Shown: positions 25,318 to 36,205, counted from the first letter of the stretch. The stretch: 64,000 nucleotides of DNA from Marinomonas aquiplantarum (GCF_003314975.1 NZ_QNRF01000001.1:648227-712226); one strand, 5' to 3'. Notes: a model not told the origin generated them from the letters alone. A program made the numbers and translations.

Positions 25318-26487
25318 TTAATGGAGAAAGAGTTCAAGCAGTTCATTGAGAAAGAGTTTGCCTTTTTCTGTGGTTTTAATGTGTTCTTTTTGCCACGCGT
25401 CTTCGTCGAGTAAACCTCGCTGTAGACCGGTTTTACAGGCTTGAATCAGTGATTTTGGTAACTCACTTTGTGCATATCTTCGATATTCCTGCAAATCAAA
25501 GGATTCAAACAAGCGTAAGCGATTCATCATAAACTCCAGTGGCATGTCCTCTGGGTTAATGGCTTCTTTAATAACGAGTGCCTCTGGTAGGTTGTTGAGA
25601 TAGTGATTTGGGTGGCGAGTCTTTCGAGTACGAAATATTTGACCATTAACTAATGTGATCTTGCCGTGGGCCCCTGCGCCGATGCCAATGTAGTCACCAA
25701 ATCGCCAATAATTCAAATTGTGCGCGGCTTGGCGTCCTTGTTTGGCATTAGCAGACACTTCATATTGCGCATAACCTTGCGCAGCCAATAAGGCTTGCCC
25801 TGCATCTTGAATTTCCCACAGGGTATTGTCTTCTGGTAAGGCTGGAGGACGACGATAGAACTCAGTATTGGGTTCTATGGTGAGTTGATACCAAGAAAGA
25901 TGCTCAGGGTTTAGGGTCATGGCCAATGTTAAATCGTCCATTGCCATGTCTAAGCTTTGGTCTGGCAAACCGTGCATTAAATCTAGGTTAATATTGTCGA
26001 AGCCTGCGGCTCTGGACTTATCCACAGCGTGAATGGCTTCTTCGCGGTTGTGGATTCTTCCTAGGGTTTTCAACAGCTTTGGCTGAAAACTTTGGATGCC
26101 AATGGAGAGGCGATTGATGCCTGCTTGTCGAAAATGACGAAATTTTTCTTGTTCAAAGGTGCCTGGGTTGGCTTCCATAGTGACTTCAGCGTTGTCAGCC
26201 CAAGTTAGTTTGTCACGCAAGGCATCCATTAGGCGGTAATAAAAATCTTCGCTCATTAAGCTGGGTGTACCACCACCAATAAAGGCGGTTTGTATTGGCC
26301 GCCCAGCGATGTAAGGTAAATCGACCTCAAGATCTGCCAGTAGTTGTGCGAGATAGGCTTCCTCTGGCAGCTGATCGTCTTGGGTAAAGCGATCTGCTTG
26401 ATGGGAGTTAAAATCACAATAAGGGCATTTTTTCACGCACCAAGGTAGGTGAATGTACAAGCTGAGCGGTGGCAGTAATCGACTCAC
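25318..26487 (-). CDS. hemW: Radical SAM heme chaperone HemW
   Basis: 389 residues. The N-terminal SLYIHLPWCVKKCPYCDF carries the radical-SAM CxxxCxxC cluster (Cys17, 21, 24); GGGTPSL and the GIQSF segment follow, and a C-terminal HemN-like domain ends the protein. HemW hands heme to respiratory enzymes and is usually misannotated as oxygen-independent coproporphyrinogen oxidase; the extra N-terminal Cys of true HemN is not seen. GTG start, whose GTGA overlaps the rdgB stop, so coupled translation. Confidence 0.9.
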   Translation of the reverse strand: MSRLLPPLSLYIHLPWCVKKCPYCDFNSHQADRFTQDDQLPEEAYLAQLLADLEVDLPYIAGRPIQTAFIGGGTPSLMSEDFYYRLMDALRDKLTWADNAEVTMEANPGTFEQEKFRHFRQAGINRLSIGIQSFQPKLLKTLGRIHNREEAIHAVDKSRAAGFDNINLDLMHGLPDQSLDMAMDDLTLAMTLNPEHLSWYQLTIEPNTEFYRRPPALPEDNTLWEIQDAGQALLAAQGYAQYEVSANAKQGRQAAHNLNYWRFGDYIGIGAGAHGKITLVNGQIFRTRKTRHPNHYLNNLPEALVIKEAINPEDMPLEFMMNRLRLFESFDLQEYRRYAQSELPKSLIQACKTGLQRGLLDEDAWQKEHIKTTEKGKLFLNELLELFLH

Positions 26488-27107
26488 AAGGTGTTATCCT
26501 GCTGAAACGCCGTTAATAGCTGCTGCAGAGCTTTGGCTCTGTGACTGATCTGATTTTTGACTTCTTTCGGCAAACTGGCGGCGCTGCAATCGCATTCAGG
26601 TACGAAGAACAGAGGATCATAACCAAATCCTTCTTGGCCTTCTGTTGATGTTAAAATGCGACCTTCCCAAACGCCGTGAAAGACTTTAGGTGTCGGGTCA
26701 TTCTGGTGGCGCATATAGGCCAGCACACAATGGAAACGAGCCGTTCTTTGCTCTGTTGGAACACCGTCTAACTTTTCCAATAGCAAGTCATTATTGGCTT
26801 GGTTATTACCGTGTTCGCCGGCAAAACGAGCGGAGTAAATACCGGGAGCACCCTTTAGATAGTCGACTTCAATGCCTGAGTCGTCTGCCAGAGCGGGTAG
26901 GCCTGTCTTTTCACAAGCATGGCGTGCTTTCAAAATGGCATTCTCGATGAAGCTGAGCCCTGTTTCATCGGCGTCTTCTACCTGGAATTCTTTTTGAGGT
27001 TTGACATCAAAGCCTATATTGCTCAGCAAAGCATTGAATTCTTTGATTTTTCCGGCGTTATTACTGGCCAGTACGATGGTTTTTTTCACGTTTTTGTCCT
27101 CTTGCAA
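26484..27107 (-). CDS. rdgB: dITP/XTP pyrophosphatase RdgB
   Basis: 207 residues of the HAM1 family: IVLASNNAGKIKEF near the N-terminus, FIENAILKARHAC, ADDSGIEVDYLKGAPGIYSARFAG, GYDPLFFVPE and SHRAKAL at the C-terminus. A cytosolic homodimer that removes non-canonical purine nucleotides (dITP, XTP) before they enter DNA. A GTG six codons downstream of the ATG is an alternative start that would match the usual family N-terminus better. Part of the metX-metW-rdgB-hemW operon. Confidence 0.92.
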   Translation of the reverse strand: MQEDKNVKKTIVLASNNAGKIKEFNALLSNIGFDVKPQKEFQVEDADETGLSFIENAILKARHACEKTGLPALADDSGIEVDYLKGAPGIYSARFAGEHGNNQANNDLLLEKLDGVPTEQRTARFHCVLAYMRHQNDPTPKVFHGVWEGRILTSTEGQEGFGYDPLFFVPECDCSAASLPKEVKNQISHRAKALQQLLTAFQQDNTL

Positions 27108-27140
27108 CGGCGTCCTAAAATGGCGACGATGTCTGCTGAT

Positions 27141-27737
27141 TTAGGCTTTTCGGCTGATATGGAAAATAGCCGTTTCACTGAATAGATTAGGCATAGAGCG
27201 AATCCACCAATGGTCTTTTAGGTGGCCATCTACCGCTGCCCAACGCAATACCTTAATGTCTTTTTCGTGGCACAAGCGTTCAAAGTCTTGAAAGGTGAAA
27301 AAGTGAATGTTGGGTGTGTCGTACCAGTTGTAAGGCATAAACTCTGATACAGGCATGCGACCTTTTAGCGCCAGATGTAAGCGACTGCGCCAATGACCAA
27401 AGTTAGGGAACGTAATAATGCATTCTTTGCCGATGCGTAGCATTTCATCGATCAACAAATCTGGGCGACGAAATTGCTGCAAAGCATGGGTCATTAGTAC
27501 GAGATCAAAACTCTGATCTTCAAAGTTTTGTAGACCTTCATCAATGTTTTGCTCCAACACTGGAATGCCTTTTTGAATACAGGTGTTCAGATCTTCTGGG
27601 CCAATTTCTAAGCCATAACCACTGATTTGCTTGTGATTGATTAGATGATAGAGCAGTTCACCGGGACCACAGGCTAAATCGAGTACGCGAATATTGGGTT
27701 GAATCCATTCGTCTATGATTTCTAAATCAGCGCGCAT
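27141..27737 (-). CDS. metW: Methionine biosynthesis protein MetW
   Basis: 198 residues, a methyltransferase-like fold with [15 protein letters not shown] (SAM-binding motif I, Gly-rich), GLEIGPEDL, and [23 protein letters not shown], characteristic of MetW. It works with MetX in the homoserine acylation step of methionine synthesis in bacteria that use the MetXW arrangement; its exact catalytic role is unsettled. It overlaps the end of metX by 11 bases. Confidence 0.9.
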   Translation of the reverse strand: MRADLEIIDEWIQPNIRVLDLACGPGELLYHLINHKQISGYGLEIGPEDLNTCIQKGIPVLEQNIDEGLQNFEDQSFDLVLMTHALQQFRRPDLLIDEMLRIGKECIITFPNFGHWRSRLHLALKGRMPVSEFMPYNWYDTPNIHFFTFQDFERLCHEKDIKVLRWAAVDGHLKDHWWIRSMPNLFSETAIFHISRKA

Positions 27738-28908
27738 GTTCAGACTCTCCTTGGCGAGCAGGTAGCGTTACTTGATCCGCGATGCGTGTTAAAAAACTGT
27801 TTACCGCCTGCATGTAGCGAGGAATGGGAAATAGGAAAGCATCATGGCCTTCAGTCGCTTCAATTTTGGCATAAGAAACCGCTTTGCCTGCTTTAATCAG
27901 CGCATTGACGATTTCTTCACTTCGCTCTGGTGAAAAGCGCCAATCGGTCGTAAAGGACACTAAAAGGAACTCGCATTGAGCACGGCTTAAAACAGCCGCC
28001 AAGTCACCATTGGTTTGCGCGGCGGGGTCGAAATAGTCCAGTGCCTTGGTCATTAGCATGTAGGTATTGGCATCAAAACGTTTGGTGAAGGCTTCCCCTT
28101 GATAACGTAGGTAGCTTTCGACCTCAAATTCTATGCCGTAGTTGTATTGATACTGCTCATGGCGCATCTGACGACCAAACTTCTCCCCCATGGCATCATC
28201 GGACAAATACGTTATGTGGCCTAGCATGCGTGCCAAACCAAGACCATTGGTCGGTACTGATTCATTGTCTAGGTAGCGGCCATCAAAGAAATCGGGATCA
28301 CGTCGAATTGACTGGCGAGCCACTTCATTGAAGGCAATATTCTGCGTCGACAATTTCGGTGCTGAGGCGACAATCACGGCAGATTTGAGACGCTCAGGGA
28401 AACGAATGCTCCACTCAAGAGCCTGCATTCCCCCTAAGCTACCACCAACAATCGCGGCAAAGGTGTGAATGCCTAGCAAGTCAGCTAAGCGGGCTTGGCT
28501 TTCGACCCAATCTTCTACAGTCACAATCGGGAAGTCCGCTCCCCAAACTTGATCGGTCTCAGGGTTGATGCTGGTAGGCCCCGTTGAACCGCAACACCCT
28601 CCAAGGTTATTTAGCGCAATGACAAAGTAACGATTGGTGTCGATGGCTTTGCCTGGTCCAATGGCCGAATCCCACCACCCCGGCTTTTTATCTGCCATAT
28701 CGTGGTAGCCCGCTGCGTGATGGTCACCACTTAATGCGTGGCAAATTAAGATGGCATTGGAAGCGTCTTGGTTTAGCGTGCCATATGTCTCATAGATGAG
28801 TTGGTACGATGCCAAGGTTTGCCCGCAGGTAAGCGTCAACGGCTTGTCGAAGTGCGCAATCTGTGGTGTGACTAGGCCCACAGAATCGACTGGAATGGCG
28901 TCTGGCAT
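27727..28908 (-). CDS. metX: Homoserine O-acyltransferase MetX
   Basis: 393 residues, alpha/beta-hydrolase fold. Nucleophile Ser157 in VGGSLGGMQ, with the family-specific [20 protein letters not shown] stretch (99-118) and a C-terminal TEGHDAFL segment supplying the His/Asp. Transfers an acetyl or succinyl group to L-homoserine, the first step toward methionine. MetX proteins differ in acyl donor; because this one is linked to metW, succinyl use (as in Pseudomonas MetXS) is possible, but sequence reading alone does not settle it. Confidence 0.9.
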   Translation of the reverse strand: MPDAIPVDSVGLVTPQIAHFDKPLTLTCGQTLASYQLIYETYGTLNQDASNAILICHALSGDHHAAGYHDMADKKPGWWDSAIGPGKAIDTNRYFVIALNNLGGCCGSTGPTSINPETDQVWGADFPIVTVEDWVESQARLADLLGIHTFAAIVGGSLGGMQALEWSIRFPERLKSAVIVASAPKLSTQNIAFNEVARQSIRRDPDFFDGRYLDNESVPTNGLGLARMLGHITYLSDDAMGEKFGRQMRHEQYQYNYGIEFEVESYLRYQGEAFTKRFDANTYMLMTKALDYFDPAAQTNGDLAAVLSRAQCEFLLVSFTTDWRFSPERSEEIVNALIKAGKAVSYAKIEATEGHDAFLFPIPRYMQAVNSFLTRIADQVTLPARQGESEHAR

Positions 28909-29029
28909 GGGTGTTGGTAATCCTAATGAAATACTCGTGTTCCCGTGAAGATAAGCGAGGAACTAGACCAAAAAATGAATCCACACAGTCTAGCGGCTGC
29001 ATGGTTTACCATCAAGGGATAGAGAAGGA

Positions 29030-29062
29030 AATCCCCTTTATTTGGTGGTAATAAAGGGGATT
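29030..29062 (-). terminator. Hairpin after the chemoreceptor gene
   Basis: A perfect 12-bp stem, AATCCCCTTTAT (29030-29041) with ATAAAGGGGATT (29051-29062). On the minus strand it starts 5 bases beyond the receptor stop. The T-run is short, so termination may be incomplete. Confidence 0.7.
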
Positions 29063-29067
29063 CTATA

Positions 29068-30954
29068 TTAGGCCAGAGTGAAGATGTTGGTTTTTTGCGC
29101 CAATTGTTCAGAAAGTCGCTGAATTTGTTGGGTTTTGTCCGCCAAAATATCAATCGAACTGGTGTCTTGGCTAAGTTGTTGTGCGATTTGCTCCATTTCG
29201 GTGCTCATTTCAACAGCGGTGCTGGCGACGTCTTGGATGGCGTTTGCCATGGAATCTGTTGATTGCGTGCCTGTCATGGCGAACTGCTCAATGTTGCGCA
29301 TGGCTTCTTCCGCTTTGCTGCCATTCTCACTAATGATGCTGAGGTTTGATTTACCGCTTTCCATCGTAGTGATGGCCGAATGGGTTGAGCGCTGAATGGT
29401 ATTGACGATTTCAGTGATTTTCGCCGTGGCATCTACGGTTTTTTCAGCTAAGGCACGAACTTCGTCAGCGACCACCGAAAAACCGCGTCCGGCTTCACCG
29501 GCTCGAGCCGCTTCAATCGCGGCATTGAGTGCTAATAAATTCGTTTGGTTGGCGAGATCATTAATCATGGCGATGACGTTATCAATGTCTTTTGATAATT
29601 GTCCGAGTTGATTTAATTGATCGCTGGTAACTTGGACGATGCTCACCGTATCGTTAATACTGGTCAATACAAGGTTAATGGTATCGGCACCAGACTTAGC
29701 GGATTGGTAAGTATCATTAGACTGGTTTTTAAGTGTGTCCGTGGTGTTCGATAATTCCGTTAAGCGATTTGAGATATCATCTGTTGCTGTGGCCAAAGAG
29801 TGAGTACGCTGGTTCACTAAATGGTTACTGGTGGTGATGTCACTAATGCTGCTGTTTAGGTCGCTGGACATGGTATTAAAGGTATCCGTTGTGGTGACCA
29901 CATCTTTGAGAACATCGCCTAACCCCTCGGTCATTTCGTTTAGTGATTGACCTAACTGATCAAACTCATCCAAACGTTTTAGATTGACGCTGGCTTTAGA
30001 GGACATGTCTCCTTGCTTCACTTTATTTAAATCACTGATGATGTTTTTGAGTGACTCATTGACACTGCGTCCTATGGTCATCATTAACAAGGTGGCAAAT
30101 ACAATCACAGCAAAGCTTACTGTAAGCAGTGTCGCGTTGGCTTGTGTGGAGCGACTTTCAGCCTCTTGTTCTGCGGCCGTCATAAGTTGTTCGATGACTT
30201 GACTGGCGTTGGTTTGACTGTCTCGAAAGGCCAATTTTTGCTGGTTAAACAGGTTTTCCGTTGTCAGCAGTTTTTGGTACTCCTGACCATACTTAAGTAT
30301 CGCATCACGATAAGCATTGGCGGTGACACCGTGAGTACTTTGGAAGCCAAAATTAGAAATACGACGATCAAATTTTTCAAAATTACCGGTGAATTTTTCT
30401 AAATTGTCTGCAGTCGGGTCTGAAAGGTAGCTGGCTTCTGCTTGGCGTACGCTAGAAAATTCACGCTTGAGCAAGCTTAGGTTGCTGATGTCGTCGGTTA
30501 TTTTATTGCCAAGCTGATCGATCTGGCCACGCATCCCTGATGTTGAGCCGAATCCGATAATGTTTTGTTCGCGAGCGAGGTCTAACAAAATTGCGCTGTA
30601 TTGGCGGGTAATCTCAAGGTTGTCTTGTAATGTCGTGCTTAAACCAGCGTCTTGGCTTCTTTCAATATTGGCTTGTGTGCGTTCGGCATTTTGTTGCTCT
30701 TGGTTTTTGACCTGCTGAATATAGTCTTCGACGTTATCGCTTGAAATTGACCGAAAACGGTCGGCTATGGCCAATAAATTGATGCTAATTTGATCATTAG
30801 ATGTTTGGATTTTAGACAGTGTTCGAACGTCGCCATTGGCGCTTTGTTGAGCAGACAGTCCTTCAATGGCCACAAAAGTGACAATGACAAAGCCGATAAC
30901 GGCGGACACGAGCAAAAGCATGAGTTTGATTTTGAAAGAAAGGTTCTTCAGCAT
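29068..30954 (-). CDS. Methyl-accepting chemotaxis protein
   Basis: 628 residues: transmembrane helix about 10-32, a helical periplasmic domain of about 240 residues, a second helix near 280-300, a HAMP domain, and a cytoplasmic coiled-coil signalling domain. The hairpin tip [40 protein letters not shown] contacts CheA/CheW. The periplasmic part looks like a four-helix-bundle sensor; its ligand is unknown. No che genes are nearby, so it is a solitary receptor that feeds a chemotaxis system encoded elsewhere. Confidence 0.88.
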   Translation of the reverse strand: MLKNLSFKIKLMLLLVSAVIGFVIVTFVAIEGLSAQQSANGDVRTLSKIQTSNDQISINLLAIADRFRSISSDNVEDYIQQVKNQEQQNAERTQANIERSQDAGLSTTLQDNLEITRQYSAILLDLAREQNIIGFGSTSGMRGQIDQLGNKITDDISNLSLLKREFSSVRQAEASYLSDPTADNLEKFTGNFEKFDRRISNFGFQSTHGVTANAYRDAILKYGQEYQKLLTTENLFNQQKLAFRDSQTNASQVIEQLMTAAEQEAESRSTQANATLLTVSFAVIVFATLLMMTIGRSVNESLKNIISDLNKVKQGDMSSKASVNLKRLDEFDQLGQSLNEMTEGLGDVLKDVVTTTDTFNTMSSDLNSSISDITTSNHLVNQRTHSLATATDDISNRLTELSNTTDTLKNQSNDTYQSAKSGADTINLVLTSINDTVSIVQVTSDQLNQLGQLSKDIDNVIAMINDLANQTNLLALNAAIEAARAGEAGRGFSVVADEVRALAEKTVDATAKITEIVNTIQRSTHSAITTMESGKSNLSIISENGSKAEEAMRNIEQFAMTGTQSTDSMANAIQDVASTAVEMSTEMEQIAQQLSQDTSSIDILADKTQQIQRLSEQLAQKTNIFTLA

Positions 30955-31149
30955 TATTAGACCTACCTGCCTTGTGAGCGGCTGATGAAAACATGAATAA
31001 GTAAAGTAATCTTACCTATGCAAATACCGTGCACATATCAATGACTTGTGCTGAGGCTGGTGATGTCTAGGGGGGGCTAGTCGATGATAGAGGGCGTTTG
31101 CCTCTTAATGGGGCAAACGCATTTGTAAAAGGTTATCAATAGCGCTTAT

Positions 31150-31755
31150 TTAACTTGGCCGCGACACGTTAAATAGTCGGTAAACAAGTTGTCCGGCGAC
31201 TTTTTCTTTACTGAGTTGCCAGTGTTCCGGTAAGACGGTAAGAGGTGTTTCTTTTTCCATTTCAATGTAGACCAATGCACGTTCGGCTAGCCATCCTTGT
31301 TCCAATAGTGGGATGACTTTCTCCAGCCAACCTTTTCGAAATGGCGGATCCAAGAATACGATATCAAATGCTTGATTGGCTGGTTGGCTTAGATAGGCGT
31401 CTGCCGCCTGTTGAATGACTTGGGCCTGCGATGCTTGCAAGGTGGCCAAGTTATCGGTCATTTGTTTGGTGACCAATTTGGCGTTATCAACAAAGGTCAA
31501 ATGCTTGGCACCACGGGACAAGGCTTCTAAACCTAGGGCACCTGAGCCACAAAATAAGTCGGCGCAGACTGCGCCAGGTAGGTATGGGTTGATCCAATTA
31601 AACAGAGTTTCACGTACTCGATCAGGTGTGGGGCGCAAACCTTCGACGTTTGGGATAGGTAGCTGACGAGAGCGCCACTCTCCTGCAATAATTCGCAGTT
31701 TGGTTACCTTGTTCTTGGTTTTGTTAGCGTGATGGTTAGAGGCGTTTTTTCTCAT
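31150..31755 (-). CDS. rsmD: 16S rRNA (guanine966-N2)-methyltransferase RsmD
   Basis: 201 residues; LRIIAGEWRSRQLPIP, then LRPTPDRVRETLFNWI (substrate-binding), DLFCGSGALGLEALSRGA (SAM site) and the catalytic VFLDPPF. Methylates G966 of 16S rRNA. The ATG overlaps the stop of the preceding M16 peptidase gene by one base, as expected for an operon. The ftsY/rsmD divergence is the standard gammaproteobacterial arrangement. Confidence 0.92.
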   Translation of the reverse strand: MRKNASNHHANKTKNKVTKLRIIAGEWRSRQLPIPNVEGLRPTPDRVRETLFNWINPYLPGAVCADLFCGSGALGLEALSRGAKHLTFVDNAKLVTKQMTDNLATLQASQAQVIQQAADAYLSQPANQAFDIVFLDPPFRKGWLEKVIPLLEQGWLAERALVYIEMEKETPLTVLPEHWQLSKEKVAGQLVYRLFNVSRPS

Positions 31756-33071
31756 TATTGGTAAACCTGAATCTCTTGGTAAGTTTGCGCATTGATTAGT
31801 TGTTTTAAAGCGGCCTGGTAGTCTTCATAGCGAAAATTATCGACGGCTTCCTTGTAGTCTTGTGCAAAGGTTTCCAGTGTCAGCTCGCTGTCTTGGTGGG
31901 TGAATTGCCCTGCAATGACACTCCACCAAGTGGGTGACAAGGTGTTTTCCTCTAACTGAATAATGAGGCTCTCCAACAATTGCTCAAACCTTTTCTTATC
32001 CTTAATGGAAGGAACTTGTTCAACAAACACAAAGCTTTTTAGGCTGATGTCTGGCTCTCCTGTCGAAATGTTGCTGACGTCAGCGTGCTGATTCGCAGGG
32101 CTGTATTGAACGTTCCACCAGACCCATGGGTGGTGCGGAGATAGGGCTAAGTCGAGTTGAACAAAATCGATACGTTCTTGGGCGTTTAAACTGTCGACAA
32201 GGTCGGCGCCCCAAATTTGCAAACTTAACCATTGCTGAACCGTGCTAACAGGGGGCAGAGCAAGCGCGCTTCGGGTTTGCCATAAAATGCCTTGGTTTTG
32301 TTGAATCAGAGCACTTAAGGAGGCTAACTCAATGCTTTCTGAATGGCTCTGTTCAGCAGCAAAAGCAGGGGAAAATTGCTCTGTAATCGCATTTAAACCG
32401 GCTTTCACAATGTTCTGGCTTTGTTCAGACATGTCACCAACGAGATAAATGGTCGCGACTGACTGCGTCATTTTTTGATAATACTCTTTCACGTCCGTTA
32501 AAGAGATTTGCTCAATCGGTGGTGTGTTTTGTTGAAAAAAAAGTATCTGCTCTAACTCATGTTGAACGGTTTGCTGATAAGGGTTGAGCCCTTGCCAATT
32601 GTCGAAGGTGCGACTTTTGAATGCTGTTTGCGTTAACCAGTTATTGGCGAGTTTGAGGCTTGGGACGAGGTATGATGGGTTGTTACTGACGGTTAGCCCA
32701 AGTATTTGGTTTTCATGATCATAGTAAGTATTCGCCTTCGCTGCCAAAGGGGACAGTCTTTGGTTAATTGAGGCGGTACTTAGTGGCAGTGCATCACTCA
32801 TTAGCATGGCGAGTGTTGACTGAATCAATTTTGTGTCTGTGGTGACGGCACGAAAAGAAAAACGAATTTCGAGTTTGTCGCTGCCTTGCCAAGTGTCTTG
32901 GTTAAGCCAAATAACAGGAATGCCAGAGTCGGTTGTCCATTGCTCAATGTTGGGGGTCGGCAATTTCGCGCTTGGCGCGGTAAGATTGAGCAGCCAAATC
33001 GCCAGTGTAGAGAACAACATAATCGCCGCCAAAACGGGGCGGCTAAAAAGAGGTTTATTTTTGTCGCGCAT
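31755..33071 (-). CDS. Membrane-anchored, catalytically inactive M16 peptidase-like protein
   Basis: 438 residues. One N-terminal membrane anchor or uncleaved signal (about 11-30), then an M16 (pitrilysin/insulinase) fold, but no HxxEH zinc motif is visible, so it should be inactive. In Pseudomonas an active and an inactive M16 pair sit between ftsY and rsmD; here only the inactive-type member is present. Such subunits normally pair with an active partner in the periplasm. The partner would have to be elsewhere in the genome. Confidence 0.75.
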   Translation of the reverse strand: MRDKNKPLFSRPVLAAIMLFSTLAIWLLNLTAPSAKLPTPNIEQWTTDSGIPVIWLNQDTWQGSDKLEIRFSFRAVTTDTKLIQSTLAMLMSDALPLSTASINQRLSPLAAKANTYYDHENQILGLTVSNNPSYLVPSLKLANNWLTQTAFKSRTFDNWQGLNPYQQTVQHELEQILFFQQNTPPIEQISLTDVKEYYQKMTQSVATIYLVGDMSEQSQNIVKAGLNAITEQFSPAFAAEQSHSESIELASLSALIQQNQGILWQTRSALALPPVSTVQQWLSLQIWGADLVDSLNAQERIDFVQLDLALSPHHPWVWWNVQYSPANQHADVSNISTGEPDISLKSFVFVEQVPSIKDKKRFEQLLESLIIQLEENTLSPTWWSVIAGQFTHQDSELTLETFAQDYKEAVDNFRYEDYQAALKQLINAQTYQEIQVYQ

Positions 33072-33242
33072 AATGAACCTTTAGACTGCCTGTTAACAGG
33101 GTAATTTGTGTAAAACAGGCCTGATTGCGAATCAGAATGATGATAAAATAGTCATTTTCTGCGTCCATCACAATGGCGCAAGTCCTTATGATAGCATTTC
33201 ACTGGTGTTTACTGCATCAGCCAAAACAAAGAGACGAATTGA

Positions 33243-34490
33243 ATGGAAGTTGTTAATCAGATTATTGTTTTTTTTACTCCCTATCTTGGTGAATACGCCC
33301 GTTATGTTCCTATAGTGATTGGCGCCTTGATGGCTTTGTTGGCGTTTGTGATTCGTCGTCGCTTTGTGAAAAAAATGAGTGCAGATATTGCGCAAGCAAA
33401 GAAAAAGGATGCAGAAGCGAAAGAATTGCCAGTTGAACCACAAGAAGCCGTTGCATCTAAAGAAACGACTGACTCGCATGAGACCGACAGCGCCTCAGTG
33501 GCGTCGCAGCCACAAGAAGAAGCCGTTGCTACGCCAGTTGACGTAACAGAAGACGTCTCGACTCTGTCTTGGTCTGAGCGTATTAAATCTGGCCTAACTC
33601 GTACCCGAAGCGGTTTGGGGAAAGGGCTGTCTTCAATCATTAGTGGCAGTCGAAAAGTAGACGATGAACTGATAGAAGAGCTAGAAACTCAATTGCTGAT
33701 GGCGGATGTGGGCATTGATGCGACTCGCACTTTGATTGAAGGTTTGACGGAAAAACTGAATCGCAAAGAGCTTAAAGATGCGGATGCTTTATTAACCCAT
33801 TTAAAAGCAGACATGGCGGCGATTCTAGGTCAATCCCAACAGGAGTTAGAGCCGACGAATACTGACGGCCCATTTGTGATCTTGATGGTTGGGGTGAATG
33901 GTGTGGGCAAAACCACCACCATTGGCAAGCTAGCGAAGAAGTATCAAGCTCAAGGTAAGAGTGTGATGCTTGCTGCTGGGGACACTTTCCGTGCCGCGGC
34001 GGTTGAGCAGTTAGAGGTTTGGGGCGAGCGTAATAATGTGCCTGTGGTGGCTCAACATACCGGTGCGGATTCGGCGTCGGTAATTTACGATGCGATTGAA
34101 TCGGCAAAAGCGAAAAACATTGATATCGTCATCGCTGATACCGCAGGTCGTTTGCAAAACAAACAAAATCTCATGAATGAGTTGTCAAAAGTCGTTCGTG
34201 TGATGAAAAAGCTGGATCAGCAAGCGCCCCATGAAGTTATGCTGGTATTGGATGCAGGAACTGGTCAGAATGCTATCAGCCAAGCCAAGTTGTTTTCAGA
34301 AGCGGTTGGGGTCAGTGGTATCACACTGACGAAACTTGATGGTACTGCAAAAGGCGGTATTATCTTTGCGATAGCGAAACAGTTTGGTCTGCCAATACGT
34401 TACATCGGTGTTGGCGAGCAAGCGGACGATCTGCGCCCGTTCGTGGCGCAAGAATTTATTGATGCTCTGTTCACAGGGGATCAAGACTAG
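33243..34490 (+). CDS. ftsY: Signal recognition particle receptor FtsY
   Basis: 415 residues. N-terminal hydrophobic segment followed by an acidic, low-complexity A-domain (about 40-110), then the N domain and the SRP GTPase G domain: G1 VGVNGVGKTTTIGKLA, DTFRAAAVEQL, G3 DTAGR and G4 TKLDGTAKGG. Docks the ribosome-SRP complex at the inner membrane for co-translational insertion. First gene of ftsY-ftsE-ftsX-rpoH. Confidence 0.95.
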   Translation: MEVVNQIIVFFTPYLGEYARYVPIVIGALMALLAFVIRRRFVKKMSADIAQAKKKDAEAKELPVEPQEAVASKETTDSHETDSASVASQPQEEAVATPVDVTEDVSTLSWSERIKSGLTRTRSGLGKGLSSIISGSRKVDDELIEELETQLLMADVGIDATRTLIEGLTEKLNRKELKDADALLTHLKADMAAILGQSQQELEPTNTDGPFVILMVGVNGVGKTTTIGKLAKKYQAQGKSVMLAAGDTFRAAAVEQLEVWGERNNVPVVAQHTGADSASVIYDAIESAKAKNIDIVIADTAGRLQNKQNLMNELSKVVRVMKKLDQQAPHEVMLVLDAGTGQNAISQAKLFSEAVGVSGITLTKLDGTAKGGIIFAIAKQFGLPIRYIGVGEQADDLRPFVAQEFIDALFTGDQD

Positions 34491-34526
34491 ACTCAAGCCA
34501 TCTAATAATCAGGACAGTGAAGCAGA

Positions 34527-35198
34527 GTGGAAATCGAATTTCAGCGCGTTGGTAAGAAATACGACAGTGGTCAAGAAGCCTTATCGCAAGTGAGTTTTCA
34601 TTTGCAGCAAGGTGAAATGGCCTTTTTGACCGGTCACTCTGGTGCCGGCAAAAGTACACTGATGAAACTCATGATGATGATTGAACGTCAGACTTCCGGA
34701 CAAATTCTGATCGATGGTGTGGATTTGCGTACCTTAAGTCGACGAGCGATTCCACAACATCGCCGTCGTGTTGGGGTGGTGTTTCAAAATCACCAATTAT
34801 TATTGGACCGCAGTGTGTTTCATAACGTGGCCTTGCCGCTGCAAGTCAGTGGTGCAGATCACGAACAGATCGCAAAACGAGTGCGTGCTGCGCTAGACAA
34901 AGTTGGGTTGTTGGAAAAAGAAAAGTTCAATCCAATGGCGTTGTCCGGTGGTGAGCAACAACGCGTGGGGATTGCGCGAGCAGTGGTGAATAAGCCGCAA
35001 CTGCTGCTGGCCGATGAACCGACAGGTAACCTTGATCCTAAATTGTCCGCTGAAATCATGAACCTATTTCAAGAGTTTAACCGTGTCGGTGTGACTGTAT
35101 TGGTGGCGAGCCATGATTTGGCATTAGTGGCGCGCATGCGCCATCGTGTATTGACCTTAAATCAAGGTCGCATGGTCAACGATGGGGGGTTCGCTTAA
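34527..35198 (+). CDS. ftsE: Cell-division ABC ATPase FtsE
   Basis: 223 residues from a GTG start. Walker [10 protein letters not shown] (about 36-44), Q-loop VVFQNHQLL, signature [14 protein letters not shown], Walker [13 protein letters not shown]. With FtsX it forms the complex that activates periplasmic murein hydrolases at the division septum. The stop TAA shares one base with the ftsX ATG (TAATG). Confidence 0.94.
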   Translation: MEIEFQRVGKKYDSGQEALSQVSFHLQQGEMAFLTGHSGAGKSTLMKLMMMIERQTSGQILIDGVDLRTLSRRAIPQHRRRVGVVFQNHQLLLDRSVFHNVALPLQVSGADHEQIAKRVRAALDKVGLLEKEKFNPMALSGGEQQRVGIARAVVNKPQLLLADEPTGNLDPKLSAEIMNLFQEFNRVGVTVLVASHDLALVARMRHRVLTLNQGRMVNDGGFA

Positions 35199-36205
35199 TG
35201 GCACAAAAGCCAAGTCAGCGAGGCGCCACTCGTGCATCAGTAAAGGCTTCGAAACATCATTGGCCGACACGTTCCCGTTTTAACGCGAGTCTATATTTTC
35301 TACAGCATAAAACGACCTTGAAAGAGAGTTTTATGCGTTTGCTCAGTTACCCTTTAGCCAGCGTGATGACAGTGATGGTGATTGCTATTGCCTTGTCTTT
35401 ACCCGGTGGTCTTTATGTGGTGCTGAAAAATGTCCAAACCGTGACTGATCAATGGGAAAGGCAATCGGTCATTACGCTTTATCTGTTTCCTAATTTGGAA
35501 GACACGGAGGCGCTGGCATTGTCTCACCAGATTTCGGCACAACCTGATGTGGCGTCTGTAGAATACATTTCTAAAGAAGAAGGCTTGCGTTACTTTGAGC
35601 GTTCTAGTGGTTATGAGCAGACGCTTTCTTCCTTATCTGAAAACCCTTTACCTATTGTGCTAAGAGTGATCCCGAGAGAGGCTGTGGATGTCACGACCTT
35701 GTCGAGCCTACAGGCGCTACGAGATGAGTTAGCGACTAAGCCTGAAGTAGAAATCGCCGAATTAGATGCACAATGGTTACAGCGCCTTGCCAATATACTG
35801 AGTTTTGGACAGCGTTTTTCATACGCTTTGTCTGTATTGCTGGTGATTGCCGTGTTGTTAATTGTCGGTAATACCATTCGTGTGGCGGTGGAAAGTCGTC
35901 GCGATGAAGTCTTGGTAATGAAATTGGTTGGTGCGACAGATGCCTATATTCGTCGGCCTTTTTTATACATGGGATTTTGGTTTGGTATTTTAGGCGGTGT
36001 GTTCGCTAGCCTTTGTATTCTGGTACTTAGCTGGTGGGTGAGTGCGCCAGCAGAGCGCTTGATTGATTTGTATCAAAGCGACTTTCAACTGCAGACTTTT
36101 AATGCAGATGAGATTGTTTTATGTTTAACTATTAGTGCATTTGTTGGCGTTTTTGGGGCTTGGATTGCCGTTAATCGACACATTGCCAACATTGAACTGC
36201 AGTGA
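35198..36205 (+). CDS. ftsX: Cell-division membrane protein FtsX
   Basis: 335 residues. Basic cytosolic N-terminus (about 45 residues), four transmembrane segments, and a periplasmic domain between the first and second (about 75-215) that recruits EnvC-type activators. The ALSVLLVIAVLLIVGNTIRVAVESRRDEVLVMKLVGAT segment is typical. Translationally coupled to ftsE. Confidence 0.93.
   Translation: MAQKPSQRGATRASVKASKHHWPTRSRFNASLYFLQHKTTLKESFMRLLSYPLASVMTVMVIAIALSLPGGLYVVLKNVQTVTDQWERQSVITLYLFPNLEDTEALALSHQISAQPDVASVEYISKEEGLRYFERSSGYEQTLSSLSENPLPIVLRVIPREAVDVTTLSSLQALRDELATKPEVEIAELDAQWLQRLANILSFGQRFSYALSVLLVIAVLLIVGNTIRVAVESRRDEVLVMKLVGATDAYIRRPFLYMGFWFGILGGVFASLCILVLSWWVSAPAERLIDLYQSDFQLQTFNADEIVLCLTISAFVGVFGAWIAVNRHIANIELQ

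Noticed and set aside
28909..29029. SAM-type riboswitch before metX
   Set aside because: I looked for SAM-I and SAM-II blocks and MetJ boxes and found none; only a possible promoter (TTGATG, 17 bases, TAGACT) is visible.
33302..33640. 112-codon frame antisense to the ftsY N-terminal region
   Set aside because: The low-complexity acidic A-domain of FtsY yields an open Ser/Ala-rich antisense frame; no coding evidence.
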